Shown: piece by piece, positions 53,305 through 61,649 of the stretch
How the letters are laid out: every line of letters begins with the position of its first letter
How positions within the stretch are numbered: the stretch's first letter is position 1
Assembly: GCF_000312105.1 (NCBI RefSeq)
Contig: NZ_HE978637.1
Coordinates: 124,001 to 188,000 of the forward strand
Source of the DNA: Aeromicrobium massiliense JC14
Lineage (GTDB): Bacteria > Actinomycetota > Actinomycetes > Propionibacteriales > Nocardioidaceae
DNA length: 64,000 bases
Direction of reading: 5' to 3'
Notes under the pieces: model-generated
What the model was told of the DNA's origin: nothing
What the model saw: only the letters and a program-made list of their open reading frames with translations
The model's database searches: none
Made by a program: the position numbers and the translations under genes

Positions 53305-53329
53305 GGGGTCATGCTCCGCCGCCGGTGGG

Positions 53330-54799
53330 TCAGGGCAGGGCCGGCCAGCTTGCGCGGAAGTCGTCGGCAGCGGCATGGGTCCTGAACTCAAGAACCGCGA
53401 CGTTGTGCTGTTGCAGCGCGTCCAGGACTGCCTGAGGCTCGACGCGGAAGAACTCCTTGCGAAGGTTGACCTTGTTCAAGCGTTGCGCGGCGAACTCCCG
53501 ATGCAGCATCGCTTCCACGCCGACCGCGTCGTCGCTGAAGAACAACGCGTGGACGTCGAAGATGAAGGGAACGGACGCGTCGCCCAGCTCTCGCACTCGA
53601 TCCATCGGGTCGAGTCTTCGGGTCATGCCGATCTTCACCACCCCTTCTCCGAACGCCCCGATGTTGGAGATGACGTAGACGTAACCGGCGCGGATGTTCG
53701 CAACGCGGTAGTCCGCTTCGGCGATTGCCGCGTCGATGCGTACGAGCTCCGACTCGAGCTTGAGTGCGCCGTCCTCATCGCCGGCAGCGCGAAGGCGTTC
53801 GATGGAGTTCGTGTAGTGCGCGCGCTCCTTTTCGAGCCTTTCCTTCTCGCGGGTGATCTCGGCCTCTAGAGCCTTCTGCTCACGCAGCTCAGCGCGACGC
53901 TCGCGTTCGAGCTCCTTGGCAGTCGCGACGGCCTTCAGATGCCGGGCGGCAAGCTCCAGCTCTAGGAGTCGAAGGTGGTGGTAGCGCGTGGTCACCGCGA
54001 GATCGATCATGGTGCCCTGCTTGGCGATCTGTTCACGCGCAACCGACAGCCGCTTCTGCGCGGAGGCTAGATTGCCAGCCTTGACGCTCTTGACTGCATT
54101 CTCCGCCTCGGCGTTGTAGGCACGGAGCATGATCCGGCTCATCTGATTGACGAAAGTCTTGCCCTTCGCCGTCGAGCCGTTGAACGTGAAGCCGGACGTG
54201 GCCGTGATCGCGGTGCCGATCTTGTTGGCCTGGCGGATCTGGGAGCGGAGCGCTTCAAGCTCGGTTGCAAGGCTAGCCGAGGCTTCCGCTGGATGCTCGA
54301 AGTCGAAGAGCCCGAGCTCCTCCAGCGAGATTCGGTCGCGGGCCACCAAGATGTCGGACTCGACCCGCTCCTTCTCAGCAGAAAGTTCCTGGACTTCTGC
54401 CCGCAAAGCGGTCTCGAGCTCTTGCTGCTCTGCGATCCGTGTCGCGCGCTCGACCGCGTCTAGGGCACCCAACTCCGCCAACAGACGGGTGAGACGGGCG
54501 TTTTCGGACTGAAGCTTTGTCGCGATCTTCTTGGCGTTGAATGCCGTGACCTTCTCGGGCTCACGAGTTGCCGCGGACGGCATCGGGTCTGGCTCATCGA
54601 TGGCCGGGGCTTCCGCAACTGGTGTTTCGTGCGTCGGCTGGGCCTTGTCCGTTTCGCCTACCGCCGGTTGAGGAGGCAGGGCGTCCTGATGACGCTGACC
54701 GTTCGTAGCCACGTGCTCGGTCCATCGAGCGCCGTCCCAGTAGCGAAACTCGTAACGTCCAGTCGGGTCGCGGTACCAATCGGCGACGGTCGTTCCCAT
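53330..54799 (-). CDS. DUF2510-DUF4041-GIY-YIG (T5orf172) protein
   Basis: 489 residues. Residues 5-28 (ADWYRDPTGRYEFRYWDG) are a DUF2510 repeat. Residues ~85-330 are DUF4041, with long coiled coils and the FNGSTAKGKTFVNQMSRIM core. Residues ~375-470 form a T5orf172/GIY-YIG nuclease-like domain (GYVYVISNIGAFGEGVVKIG, then RRLDPMDRVREL). This layout is common in phages and mobile islands, and may cut or bind DNA. GC is clearly lower than the flanking genes, which suggests transfer. Confidence 0.85.
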   Translation of the reverse strand: MGTTVADWYRDPTGRYEFRYWDGARWTEHVATNGQRHQDALPPQPAVGETDKAQPTHETPVAEAPAIDEPDPMPSAATREPEKVTAFNAKKIATKLQSENARLTRLLAELGALDAVERATRIAEQQELETALRAEVQELSAEKERVESDILVARDRISLEELGLFDFEHPAEASASLATELEALRSQIRQANKIGTAITATSGFTFNGSTAKGKTFVNQMSRIMLRAYNAEAENAVKSVKAGNLASAQKRLSVAREQIAKQGTMIDLAVTTRYHHLRLLELELAARHLKAVATAKELERERRAELREQKALEAEITREKERLEKERAHYTNSIERLRAAGDEDGALKLESELVRIDAAIAEADYRVANIRAGYVYVISNIGAFGEGVVKIGMTRRLDPMDRVRELGDASVPFIFDVHALFFSDDAVGVEAMLHREFAAQRLNKVNLRKEFFRVEPQAVLDALQQHNVAVLEFRTHAAADDFRASWPALP

Positions 54800-54855
54800 G
54801 ATTCATCGTCCTTTGCTCATCGGGACCGTATGACATTGCGTCAGAGAGATGGGGC

Positions 54856-55044
54856 GTTTCGACGGACCTGCTCCTGAGAACCGTCCTGGATTCCGCCGCG
54901 GAACCCGTTCAGGACCTGGTGCCCTACGACGAGGACGCCCAGCAGGTGCTGGCTCGCGCGTTCGACGTCGCGATCGCGGCGGAGGCCGAGATGGTCGACG
55001 TCCCGCACGTCGTGACGGCCCTCGGCGACGACTTCGCGGCGTAG
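54856..55044 (+). pseudogene. C-terminal remnant of a Clp-N-domain-like protein
   Basis: An open frame without a start begins directly beside the DUF4041 gene and ends at TAG 55042. It reads GVSTDLLLRTVLDSAAEPV, then a PYDEDAQQVLARAFDVA helix and MVDVPHVVTALGDDFAA, similar to the helical repeats of Clp N-domain proteins. The 5' part is missing, so it looks like a truncated gene, perhaps cut when the DUF4041 gene arrived. The rest of the 304-base gap (54800-55103) holds this and the 55062 palindrome. Confidence 0.5.
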
Positions 55045-55061
55045 GCGCGTCGCCACAACGA

Positions 55062-55079
55062 GGTGCTAGGCCTAGCACC
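55062..55079. promoter_or_regulatory. 18-bp perfect palindrome GGTGCTAGGCCTAGCACC
   Basis: Both arms (55062-55070 and 55071-55079) are exact inverted copies. It lies 24 bases upstream of the hydrolase ATG (55104) and is a likely operator. Its protein is not identified; the XRE regulator next door is one candidate. Confidence 0.6.
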
Positions 55080-55103
55080 CCTGTGGCACGGCACCATGGC
55101 GTC

Positions 55104-55922
55104 ATGACGGACGCACCCCGAGCCCGGCCCGCTGCCCACGTCGTGCGACGGGGCGAGGGGATGCCGCTCGTCGCGCTGCACGGCAACGGCGTCGACCACC
55201 GGATGCTGCTCGGCCTGGACGACGTGCTGGCCGCGTCGGGCGGGTGGGAGCGGATCTACCCGGACCTCGCCGGCTTCGGGCGCACCCCGGCGCTGGACGC
55301 ACCGGGTGGCCTGCCCGAGCTGGCCGACTGGACGGTCGCGACGGTGCGCGACGTCGTCGGCGATCGTCCGTTCGCGCTGATCGCGAGCTCGCTCGGCGGA
55401 CTGCTGGCCCGGCACGTCGTCGCCGCGATGCCTGACCAGGTGCGCGGACTCGCGCTGCTCGCTCCGGTGGTCGATCCGGTCCCGTCGCGTCGCTCGCTGC
55501 CGCCGTTCTAGGTGCGTGAGCGCGACGAGGAGCTGGTCGCATCGCTCGACGCCGGCGACCGCCTGGAGTTCGAGGGCCTCACGACGCGTCAGGTGCGCGA
55601 CGTCTGGGAGCTGTTCCGCGACACCGTCCTGCCCGGCGTCCGGGTCGCCGACGCGGAGGCAGGTGCGCGGCTGTGGGAGAACTACGTGCTGGACATGCCG
55701 GAGACGTCCCTCGTGGAGCCGTGCGAGGCGCCGACGCTCATCGTCACCGGACGCCAGGATCACATCGTCGGCTTCCGAGACCAGCTCGCCCTGCTCGAGC
55801 ACTACCCGCGGGCCACGTACCTGCTGCTCGACGACGCCGGTCACAACCCGCAGCTCGAGCAGCCGACGCTCGTCGCGGCCGCGCTGCAGGACTGGTCGCG
55901 CCGCGTCCACGCGGCGGAGTAG
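55104..55922 (+). pseudogene. Alpha/beta hydrolase split by an in-frame TAG
   Basis: The ATG at 55104 gives 135 residues with the nucleophile loop IASSLGGLLARHV, then stops at TAG (55509-55511). The same frame continues from VRERDEELVASLDAGD to a complete C-terminal half with GRQDHIVGF and DDAGHNPQLEQ (acid and base residues). Together they make a full hydrolase of about 272 residues. So this is either a nonsense mutation or amber read-through. The rest of the frame shows no other damage. Confidence 0.8.
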
Positions 55923-55926
55923 CGCC

Positions 55927-56715
55927 TCAGCCGAAGGCGGCGCGGGTGGTGGCGTCGGCGGGGAGGAACGTCTCCAGGTGCAGGCCGGCGAGGGTGACGT
56001 CCGTGGCGGTGTCGAGCTGGGCGGACGTGCTGAAGAAGCGCAGCACGCCCGCGTCCGTCTCGAGCTCGAGGGTGAGGACGGGTCCGGACGTGCGTGGCGG
56101 TGAGGGCGTCCCGCCGAGGTAGCCGGTGACCTCCTCGACGAGTGCGCGATGCCGCGGGTCATGGGTGTGCGCGGCCCGGTGTGCGACCTGGTGGAACAGG
56201 TGGGCGGCCCAGTCGTCGCGGTTGCGGATGCGGGCGCCGATGCCGTCCGGGTGCAGGCAGATCCGCAGCACGTTGAGCGGCGGCTCGAGCAGCGCCGGTG
56301 AGCATCCGACCAGCAGAGCGTCCACCGCGGCATTGGCGTCGACGACGTCCCACGCGTCATCGAGCAGCAGCGCCGGGTACGGCAGGTGGGCGTCGAGCAG
56401 GTGACGTAGGCCGTCCATGACGTCCGCGACGGAGCCGTCGTCGAGCGGCTGGTCGTGGAACCGCGGCGCGTACCCGGCGGCGAGCAGCATCGCGTTGCGC
56501 TCGCGCAGCGGGACCTCCAGGTGGTCGGCGAGGTGCAGCACCATGTCGGCGGTCGGTCGGGCGCGGCCGGTCTCGACCCGGCTGAGGTGGCGGGTGCTGA
56601 CGCGCGACAGGTTCGACAGCTCCTGCTGGCTGAAGCGGCGACGCTCGCGCCAGGTGCGCAGCATCGGCCCGACCCCGGCCGGGGGCGCGTCCTCGACGGT
56701 GGCGAGCAGTGTCAT
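55927..56715 (-). CDS. XRE-family HTH regulator with MmyB-type ligand domain
   Basis: 262 residues. The HTH is LRTWRERRRFSQQELSNLS then VSTRHLSRVETGRARP. The C-terminal half (LLDAHLPYPALLLDDAWDVV and later) is the MmyB-like PAS-type domain, which can bind small or fatty-acid-like ligands. TAGGCT (56723-56728) is 7 bases before the ATG. Members of this class sit beside a dehydrogenase or SnoaL gene that they repress; here the SnoaL-DUF1330 pair is divergent. Confidence 0.86.
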   Translation of the reverse strand: MTLLATVEDAPPAGVGPMLRTWRERRRFSQQELSNLSRVSTRHLSRVETGRARPTADMVLHLADHLEVPLRERNAMLLAAGYAPRFHDQPLDDGSVADVMDGLRHLLDAHLPYPALLLDDAWDVVDANAAVDALLVGCSPALLEPPLNVLRICLHPDGIGARIRNRDDWAAHLFHQVAHRAAHTHDPRHRALVEEVTGYLGGTPSPPRTSGPVLTLELETDAGVLRFFSTSAQLDTATDVTLAGLHLETFLPADATTRAAFG

Positions 56716-56748
56716 GGCGGTGAGCCTAGGGACGCGCGAGTCCACCGC

Positions 56749-56769
56749 CCATGACCTCGGAGGTCATGG
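56749..56769. promoter_or_regulatory. Palindromic operator CCATGACCTC-G-GAGGTCATGG
   Basis: The arms 56749-56758 and 56760-56769 are exact 10-base inverted copies around one G. It lies between the XRE gene and the divergent SnoaL gene, so it is probably the XRE binding site for both. The sequence CATGACCTC repeats nowhere else that I noticed. Confidence 0.7.
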
Positions 56770-56840
56770 ACCGTCCGCCGCGACGGCACGAGGCTCCTGG
56801 TGTCGGGCCGATCGCCGGCCGATGTCGGAAGGAGATCCTC

Positions 56841-57191
56841 ATGAGTGACGTGACCGAGCAGTACCTGGCGACGTGGAACGCGACCGGGTCCGAGCGCGAC
56901 CGGCTGCTGGCCGAGCACTGGGCGGCGGACTTGGTCTACGTCGACCCCATGGCCGCGGTCGAGGGACGCGAGGCGATGAGTGCGCTCATCGACGCCGTCC
57001 ACGCGCAGTTCCCCGGCTTCGTGTTCACCCGCGCGTCCGAGGCCGACGCGCACCACCAGCAGGTGCGCTTCACCTGGGGGCTCGGACCGGCCGGGCAGGA
57101 GCCGGTCGTCGTCGGGTTCGACGTGCTGATGCTGGACGACGACGGACGCATCCGGGACGTCCGTGGCTTCCTCGACCGGGTGCCGGCGTGA
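56841..57191 (+). CDS. SnoaL-like/NTF2-fold protein
   Basis: 116 residues. EQYLATWNATGSERDRLLAE then FPGFVFTRASEADAHHQQVR and a C-terminal GFDVLMLDDDGRIRDVRGF are typical of SnoaL-like polyketide cyclase or NTF2-fold proteins. GGAAGGAGA at 56828-56836 precedes the ATG. It is coupled by GTGA to the DUF1330 gene. The reaction is unknown. Confidence 0.82.
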   Translation: MSDVTEQYLATWNATGSERDRLLAEHWAADLVYVDPMAAVEGREAMSALIDAVHAQFPGFVFTRASEADAHHQQVRFTWGLGPAGQEPVVVGFDVLMLDDDGRIRDVRGFLDRVPA

Positions 57192-57532
57192 GCGGACGCC
57201 GCGGGTACGCGATCGGGCACCTGCGCGGGGTGCGTCTGGGGCCGGACATCCGTCGCTACCTGGAGGAGATCGAGGCGACCATGGCGCCGTTCGGCGGCGA
57301 GTTCCTCGTGCACGGCACGACCGCGGAGGTGCTCGAAGGGCCGCCGGTCGGCGACGTCATTCTCATCGGTTTCCCGTCGGTGCAGGCGGCGCGCGACTGG
57401 TACGCGTCGCCGGCCTATCAGGCGATCCTGCCGCTGCGCACCGAGCACGCGCAGTCGAACGTCGTCCTGCTCGAGGGCGTGTCCGAGGGGTACCGCGCGG
57501 CCGAGACGGTGGCGAAGGTCTTCGGCAGCTGA
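57188..57532 (+). CDS. DUF1330 family protein
   Basis: 114 residues from a GTG overlapping the SnoaL stop. GYAIGHLRGVRLGPDIRRYL, then LVHGTTAEVLEGPPVGDVIL and FPSVQAARDWYASPAYQAIL match DUF1330, a ferredoxin-like dimeric fold of unknown function. It is the second gene of the XRE-controlled unit. The family call is firm. Confidence 0.87.
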   Translation: MSGRRGYAIGHLRGVRLGPDIRRYLEEIEATMAPFGGEFLVHGTTAEVLEGPPVGDVILIGFPSVQAARDWYASPAYQAILPLRTEHAQSNVVLLEGVSEGYRAAETVAKVFGS

Positions 57533-57544
57533 GTGAGGGATGAG

Positions 57545-58027
57545 TCAGCGAACACGATTCCCGCAGAGCGCCAGGACAGAACCGAAGTCTGTTGCCAGAT
57601 TTCCCATCTCGCCAATCGCGACGATCAGTGCTGGGACATCGATGGTGATCGCGTCGAACGATCCGCCTGCGGACTTGCGCGATGGTTTGTGCCCCCAGAC
57701 GGTGCCGTCAGTAGCCGTCGGGTACGCGCTGTGGACAAGAGAGTTTCGTTTATCTAGTACCCCCTCGACGGCGACCAGATACTCATGCACACGAGGCCGG
57801 GCGTACGCAGGGAGTTCCTCAACGAGTTTCAGACATCTCTGAACGCATTCAGATGCAGGAAGCTGCTTGCCCACCGGCGACCCCCGCAGGGCCATCTGCT
57901 CGTAGAGCGCCTCGAGTTGTTGTTCAAGCACTGCCGAGACGCAGACAACCCGTCCCAGACAGGAGAAGAAGTCGTCGGGCAATGGTCCCAGGACTCCCTG
58001 CGGTAGCCCGTACTTGTCGGTACCCAT
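57545..58027 (-). CDS. Unknown low-GC protein with a HEPN-like RNSLVH motif
   Basis: 160 residues. It is helical; the motif GVLDKRNSLVHSAYPTATDG contains R-x4-H (RNSLVH), which recurs in HEPN-domain RNases of toxin and defence systems. The rest is not recognised. GC is lower than neighbours, and it stands alone on the minus strand between DUF1330 and the LLM oxidoreductase. HEPN assignment is an inference from one motif. Confidence 0.5.
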   Translation of the reverse strand: MGTDKYGLPQGVLGPLPDDFFSCLGRVVCVSAVLEQQLEALYEQMALRGSPVGKQLPASECVQRCLKLVEELPAYARPRVHEYLVAVEGVLDKRNSLVHSAYPTATDGTVWGHKPSRKSAGGSFDAITIDVPALIVAIGEMGNLATDFGSVLALCGNRVR

Positions 58028-58122
58028 GGCTGGATTCTGCCCGCTCCAGAATCTGACGGTCCGAATTTCTCTGTCAGGCTCTGCAAGGGAAGCGCTACGC
58101 GCTCGAACGCGTTGCCCCTAAC

Positions 58123-59088
58123 GTGAGGCTTTCGCTGCTCGACCGCTCCCGGACCCGCGCCGGACGTCCCGACGCCGAGGCGCTGGAGGGGACGATCGCC
58201 CGGGCGGCGCACGCCGAGCAGCTCGGGTACGAGCGGTTCTGGGTCGCCGAGCACCACGCCGTCCCCGGCATCGCGTCCGGCACGCCGGCGGTGCTGGTCG
58301 CCGCAGTCGGCGCCGCGACGTCCCGCATCCGGATCGGTTCCGGCGGCGTGATGCTGCCGCTGCACCAGCCGCTCGTCGTGGCCGAGCAGTTCCTGGTCCT
58401 GGAGGCGCTGCACCCCGGACGTGTCGATCTCGGACTCGGACGCTCGCTCGGCTTCACCCCGCCCGTCCGGCGGGCACTGCGCCGCGAGCTGGATGCCGTG
58501 GACGAGTTCGAGGACGACCTGGTCGAGCTGCGCTCGTATCTCGACGGCACCGGCGGCGTCACCGCCCGTCCCGCTTCCGGACCCGTGCAGATGCACCTAC
58601 TCGCGACCGGTCGCGGCATCGACATCGCCGCGCGACTCGGCCTCCCGGTCGTCCTCGGTGGTCCCGTGCTCGACTCCGACGAGCTGCCGGACGTCCTGGC
58701 GCGCTACCGCCGGACGTTCCAGCCGCACGAGGGGAGCGAGCCGTCGGTCACGATCTCGCTCGACGTCACGGTCGCCGACGACGACGCGACCGCACGCGAG
58801 CTCGCGCTGCCCGAGGCGTACGCGATGGCGATGTCGCGGCAGACGGGGGAGTTCGGACCGCTCGAGTCAGTGGCGGACATTCGTTCGCGTGACTGGCCGG
58901 ACATCGTCAGCCGCCGCGTCGAGGAGTCGCTCGACCGCGCCGTCGCCGGGAGCCCCGCCACCGTCCGCAAGCGTCTCGAGCAGCTCGCCGAGCGCACCGG
59001 TGCCGACGAGCTCCTGGCGAGCACGTCCACCCACGACCGTGACGCCCTGTTCGCGTCCGACACCATGCTGCGCGACCTGATGGGCTGA
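58123..59088 (+). CDS. LLM-class flavin-dependent oxidoreductase
   Basis: 321 residues. HAEQLGYERFWVAEHHAVPG and GSGGVMLPLHQPLVVAEQF are the luciferase-like monooxygenase signature of the MsnO8-type group. It probably uses FMNH2 or F420. The substrate is unknown. The GTG 58123 begins MRLSLLDRSRTR. No RBS is clear; the upstream 95 bases contain a 7-bp hairpin (58033-58039 with 58047-58053). Confidence 0.86.
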   Translation: MRLSLLDRSRTRAGRPDAEALEGTIARAAHAEQLGYERFWVAEHHAVPGIASGTPAVLVAAVGAATSRIRIGSGGVMLPLHQPLVVAEQFLVLEALHPGRVDLGLGRSLGFTPPVRRALRRELDAVDEFEDDLVELRSYLDGTGGVTARPASGPVQMHLLATGRGIDIAARLGLPVVLGGPVLDSDELPDVLARYRRTFQPHEGSEPSVTISLDVTVADDDATARELALPEAYAMAMSRQTGEFGPLESVADIRSRDWPDIVSRRVEESLDRAVAGSPATVRKRLEQLAERTGADELLASTSTHDRDALFASDTMLRDLMG

Positions 59089-59123
59089 CGCGATTGGTCA
59101 GTCGCGAGCGACCAGCCCGCGGC

Positions 59124-59501
59124 TCAGCTCGGCTCGAACGTCAGCACGACAGTCGGGTGCTGAACCTCCAACCGTCCCCAGCTACCATCGAGCACCCAGG
59201 ATCCATCACGGTCAGCGGGCCCGAAGGCGTCGATCTGGCCGAGATCGAGCTCACCGTTCGCGTCGATGGCTGGCCGATTCCCCGACAGAGCGAGTTCGGC
59301 GTCCTCGCTGTGTACGACCATCCATCCGCGGCGATAGCAGTGCTGCTCGCCGGTACGCGGTGCCCGATAGTCAGGGTGATCGGGAGTCAGCACCACGTCC
59401 ATCAAGAACGCGACGCCTGCCGATGACGGCACGATCTCGAGGACCCACGACTCGGTCAGGTCGACGGCCCTCAGGTCCGCGAAGGCCTCCCAGTACTCCA
59501 T
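59124..59501 (-). CDS. Hypothetical protein
   Basis: 125 residues with a mixed, mainly beta pattern (SWVLEIVPSSAGVAFLMDVV, then RGWMVVHSEDAEL and GRLEVQHPTVVLTFEPS). No motif recognised. It is 14 bases downstream of the 415-residue unknown gene, so the two may be expressed together. Confidence 0.55.
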   Translation of the reverse strand: MEYWEAFADLRAVDLTESWVLEIVPSSAGVAFLMDVVLTPDHPDYRAPRTGEQHCYRRGWMVVHSEDAELALSGNRPAIDANGELDLGQIDAFGPADRDGSWVLDGSWGRLEVQHPTVVLTFEPS

Positions 59502-59515
59502 GCCAAGGGCCTTCG

Positions 59516-60763
59516 TCAGTCCTCATCTGCCGACGACTCGTCGCCGTTCTTTCGTGTGCCGCGCTCGCTGACACGACGTGACACCTTGTCTTTCGCCGAT
59601 CGCGCCCGGACGATCGCATGAGTGCCGAGTCGCTTGGAGGCATCGAAGCCTCCTGAGCCGGCCTCGAGCATGCGGTCCCTGACGTCCGTGGCAGCGTCCG
59701 ACCAGGGACGCGCCTCGAGCGCGGATCGCTCGGACTCGATCCCGAGCCGTCCGTGAAGCTCCGACACGACTTCTGAGACTCGTTCGGTGGAGTTCACGAC
59801 CGTGGGCGAGGCAGACGGGTGAAACAGCACCTTCGTGTTCGCCTTCGTCGCGGCTGTCTGCATGCGTGCGAGCAGGCCGTGGGTCGACCGGGTGATGCTG
59901 TCGAGTCGCTTCTGGCGGGCGGCGCGCAGCCCGCGCCGGTGTCCGTCGAGGCCCTCCGGTGATGCCTCGGCCACGCGGTCGATCTCGAGGATGGCGATCG
60001 CGTCCTGCAGCTGGAAGCAGCGGGCGAGCACGGCGAGCCAGCTCTGCACGTCCGCCTCGATCTTCTCGGCGGTGTCGGCCAGTCCGCGGATGCCCGACTG
60101 GCTCTCGAGCTTGTCGGCGAGAGCATCGAGCCTGAGCAGGGCGTACGCCTGAGTGCGGGCGATGGTCGCTGACGAGGCCTGGACTTTGGACCAGGTGACC
60201 TCGTTGACACCGCCGCCGTGCTCGCGGATGACCATGGCCTCGTCGATGTCGAGCCCGACACCGATCATCCCGGCGATGACCTCGTCCTTCTGGGCACGCA
60301 GCAGGTCGTCGACCTTCTCGTCGATCGTGGCGAGGTAGTCGGTCAGCTCGCTCATCGTCTGCTGCATCGCGAGCTGCGCCATGACACCGGCAGCACCGGC
60401 GAGCAACGCGGGGTTCGCGGCGATCGAGCCGGGTGCCTTGGAGACCTGGAGCCACGACTTCACGGCACCGGGCTTTCCCACCATCGCGTGAGTGACGCCG
60501 GGGTCCTTGCCCTGCATGAGCCCGTACTTCTTGACCTGCTCGGCCGACTCCGCCGTCAGCTTGAGCCACCTACCAGAGTTCGCGGCGACCTGTGATCCGG
60601 CTTGCGCGGCGCTGCTGCCGGCACCCAGGACGGTGCTCAGCTTCGGCATGGCGACGGCCTGGGACGTCAGGTTCTCCGAGACGAGGAACTGCTCCACGGC
60701 GTTGGGGTCGCCGATGACGGCCAAGCCATCTCCGTCGCTGATCAGCTGAATCTCGTCGTTCAA
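59516..60763 (-). CDS. Unknown 415-residue protein with a central hydrophobic helix
   Basis: I start it at the TTG 60763, because GAGGAG is 5 bases upstream and TAGCAT (60819-60824) is a possible promoter. A GTG at 60865 overlapping the merR stop is in frame and would add 34 residues. It has a beta-like opening (LISDGDGLAVIGDP), a hydrophobic helix (LLAGAAGVMAQLAMQQTM) and then long helices with TIDEKVDDLLRAQKDEV. No family recognised. Possible envelope or contact-effector protein, by layout only. Confidence 0.6.
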   Translation of the reverse strand: MNDEIQLISDGDGLAVIGDPNAVEQFLVSENLTSQAVAMPKLSTVLGAGSSAAQAGSQVAANSGRWLKLTAESAEQVKKYGLMQGKDPGVTHAMVGKPGAVKSWLQVSKAPGSIAANPALLAGAAGVMAQLAMQQTMSELTDYLATIDEKVDDLLRAQKDEVIAGMIGVGLDIDEAMVIREHGGGVNEVTWSKVQASSATIARTQAYALLRLDALADKLESQSGIRGLADTAEKIEADVQSWLAVLARCFQLQDAIAILEIDRVAEASPEGLDGHRRGLRAARQKRLDSITRSTHGLLARMQTAATKANTKVLFHPSASPTVVNSTERVSEVVSELHGRLGIESERSALEARPWSDAATDVRDRMLEAGSGGFDASKRLGTHAIVRARSAKDKVSRRVSERGTRKNGDESSADED

Positions 60764-60861
60764 GTCCGCTCCTCGCGTGGGTCCTGCCGGAGCCGCATGG
60801 CTTGCGGAATCCTCGACGATGCTAAGCGTGACGGGTCGATGGTGAGCCGTGTTCGGCGAAC

Positions 60862-61635
60862 TCACCCCACCCGCACCGGCACCCGCTTCAGGTGCGTCCA
60901 ACCCGTCCAGCCGCGCTGCTCGATCAGCCGCATCAGCTCGCGGCCGCACGGCACCGAGTCGATGAAGACGCGATCCAGCAACGCGATGAGCTCGGGGGCG
61001 AGCGGGAAGTCGTCCTCGTCGCCGTCGGGCTCCGGGGACGCCTCGAAGATCGCGACGAGCTTGTCGGCGACGGCGGGCAGGCGCGGGTCGTCCGGCGTCC
61101 AGTCGACGATGTCCCACAGGTCGCGGTACATCTCCACGACGCCGGGCTGGTCGAGCTGGGCCTGCTTGAGGTCCATGAGCATCGTCATGTGCTCGGGCAG
61201 CTGGGCGGCGACGAGGATCCAGGCGTCCCGCTCGGCGTCGACCATCCGGTCGTGCAGACCGAGCTTGCGCAGCCGGTCCAGGTAGGCGACGGCCTCGGCG
61301 GGCAGCGCGAGGCTGTCGCCGGCGGCGAGCCGGGCGATGCGGCGGCGGTGCTCCTGCTTCTGGGCGATCTCGCGCCGCAGGCGGCGGTCGATGTCGTCGA
61401 CCGCCGCCGCGAACGTCGCCTCGTCCGCCCCGAGCAGCTCGCGCACCCGGGCCAGCGGCACCCCGGCGTCCGCGAGCGCCCGGATGCGGATGAGCTCGAC
61501 GACGGCCTCGGCGCCGTACCGGCGGTACCCCGAGACGTCCCGCTCGGGCTCGGGCAGCAGGCCCTTCTGGTGGTACAGCCGCACCGCGCGCGGCGTGACG
61601 CCGGCGTAGGTGGCGAGCTGTCCGATCGTCAGCAT
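60862..61635 (-). CDS. MerR-family transcriptional regulator
   Basis: 257 residues. The HTH MLTIGQLATYAGVTPRAVRL is followed by YHQKGLLPEPERDVSGYRRY and a dimerisation helix. The C-terminal ~130 residues are a ligand-sensing domain with no cysteine metal site. It follows the ABC permease by 14 bases and probably controls the operon through a promoter with an unusually long spacer. Drug or lipid sensing is likely but not shown. Confidence 0.88.
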   Translation of the reverse strand: MLTIGQLATYAGVTPRAVRLYHQKGLLPEPERDVSGYRRYGAEAVVELIRIRALADAGVPLARVRELLGADEATFAAAVDDIDRRLRREIAQKQEHRRRIARLAAGDSLALPAEAVAYLDRLRKLGLHDRMVDAERDAWILVAAQLPEHMTMLMDLKQAQLDQPGVVEMYRDLWDIVDWTPDDPRLPAVADKLVAIFEASPEPDGDEDDFPLAPELIALLDRVFIDSVPCGRELMRLIEQRGWTGWTHLKRVPVRVG

Positions 61636-61649
61636 GGCGACACCCTGCC

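Noticed and set aside
55062-55079. The palindrome as an attachment site
   Set aside because: There is no integrase and no second copy; an operator is simpler.
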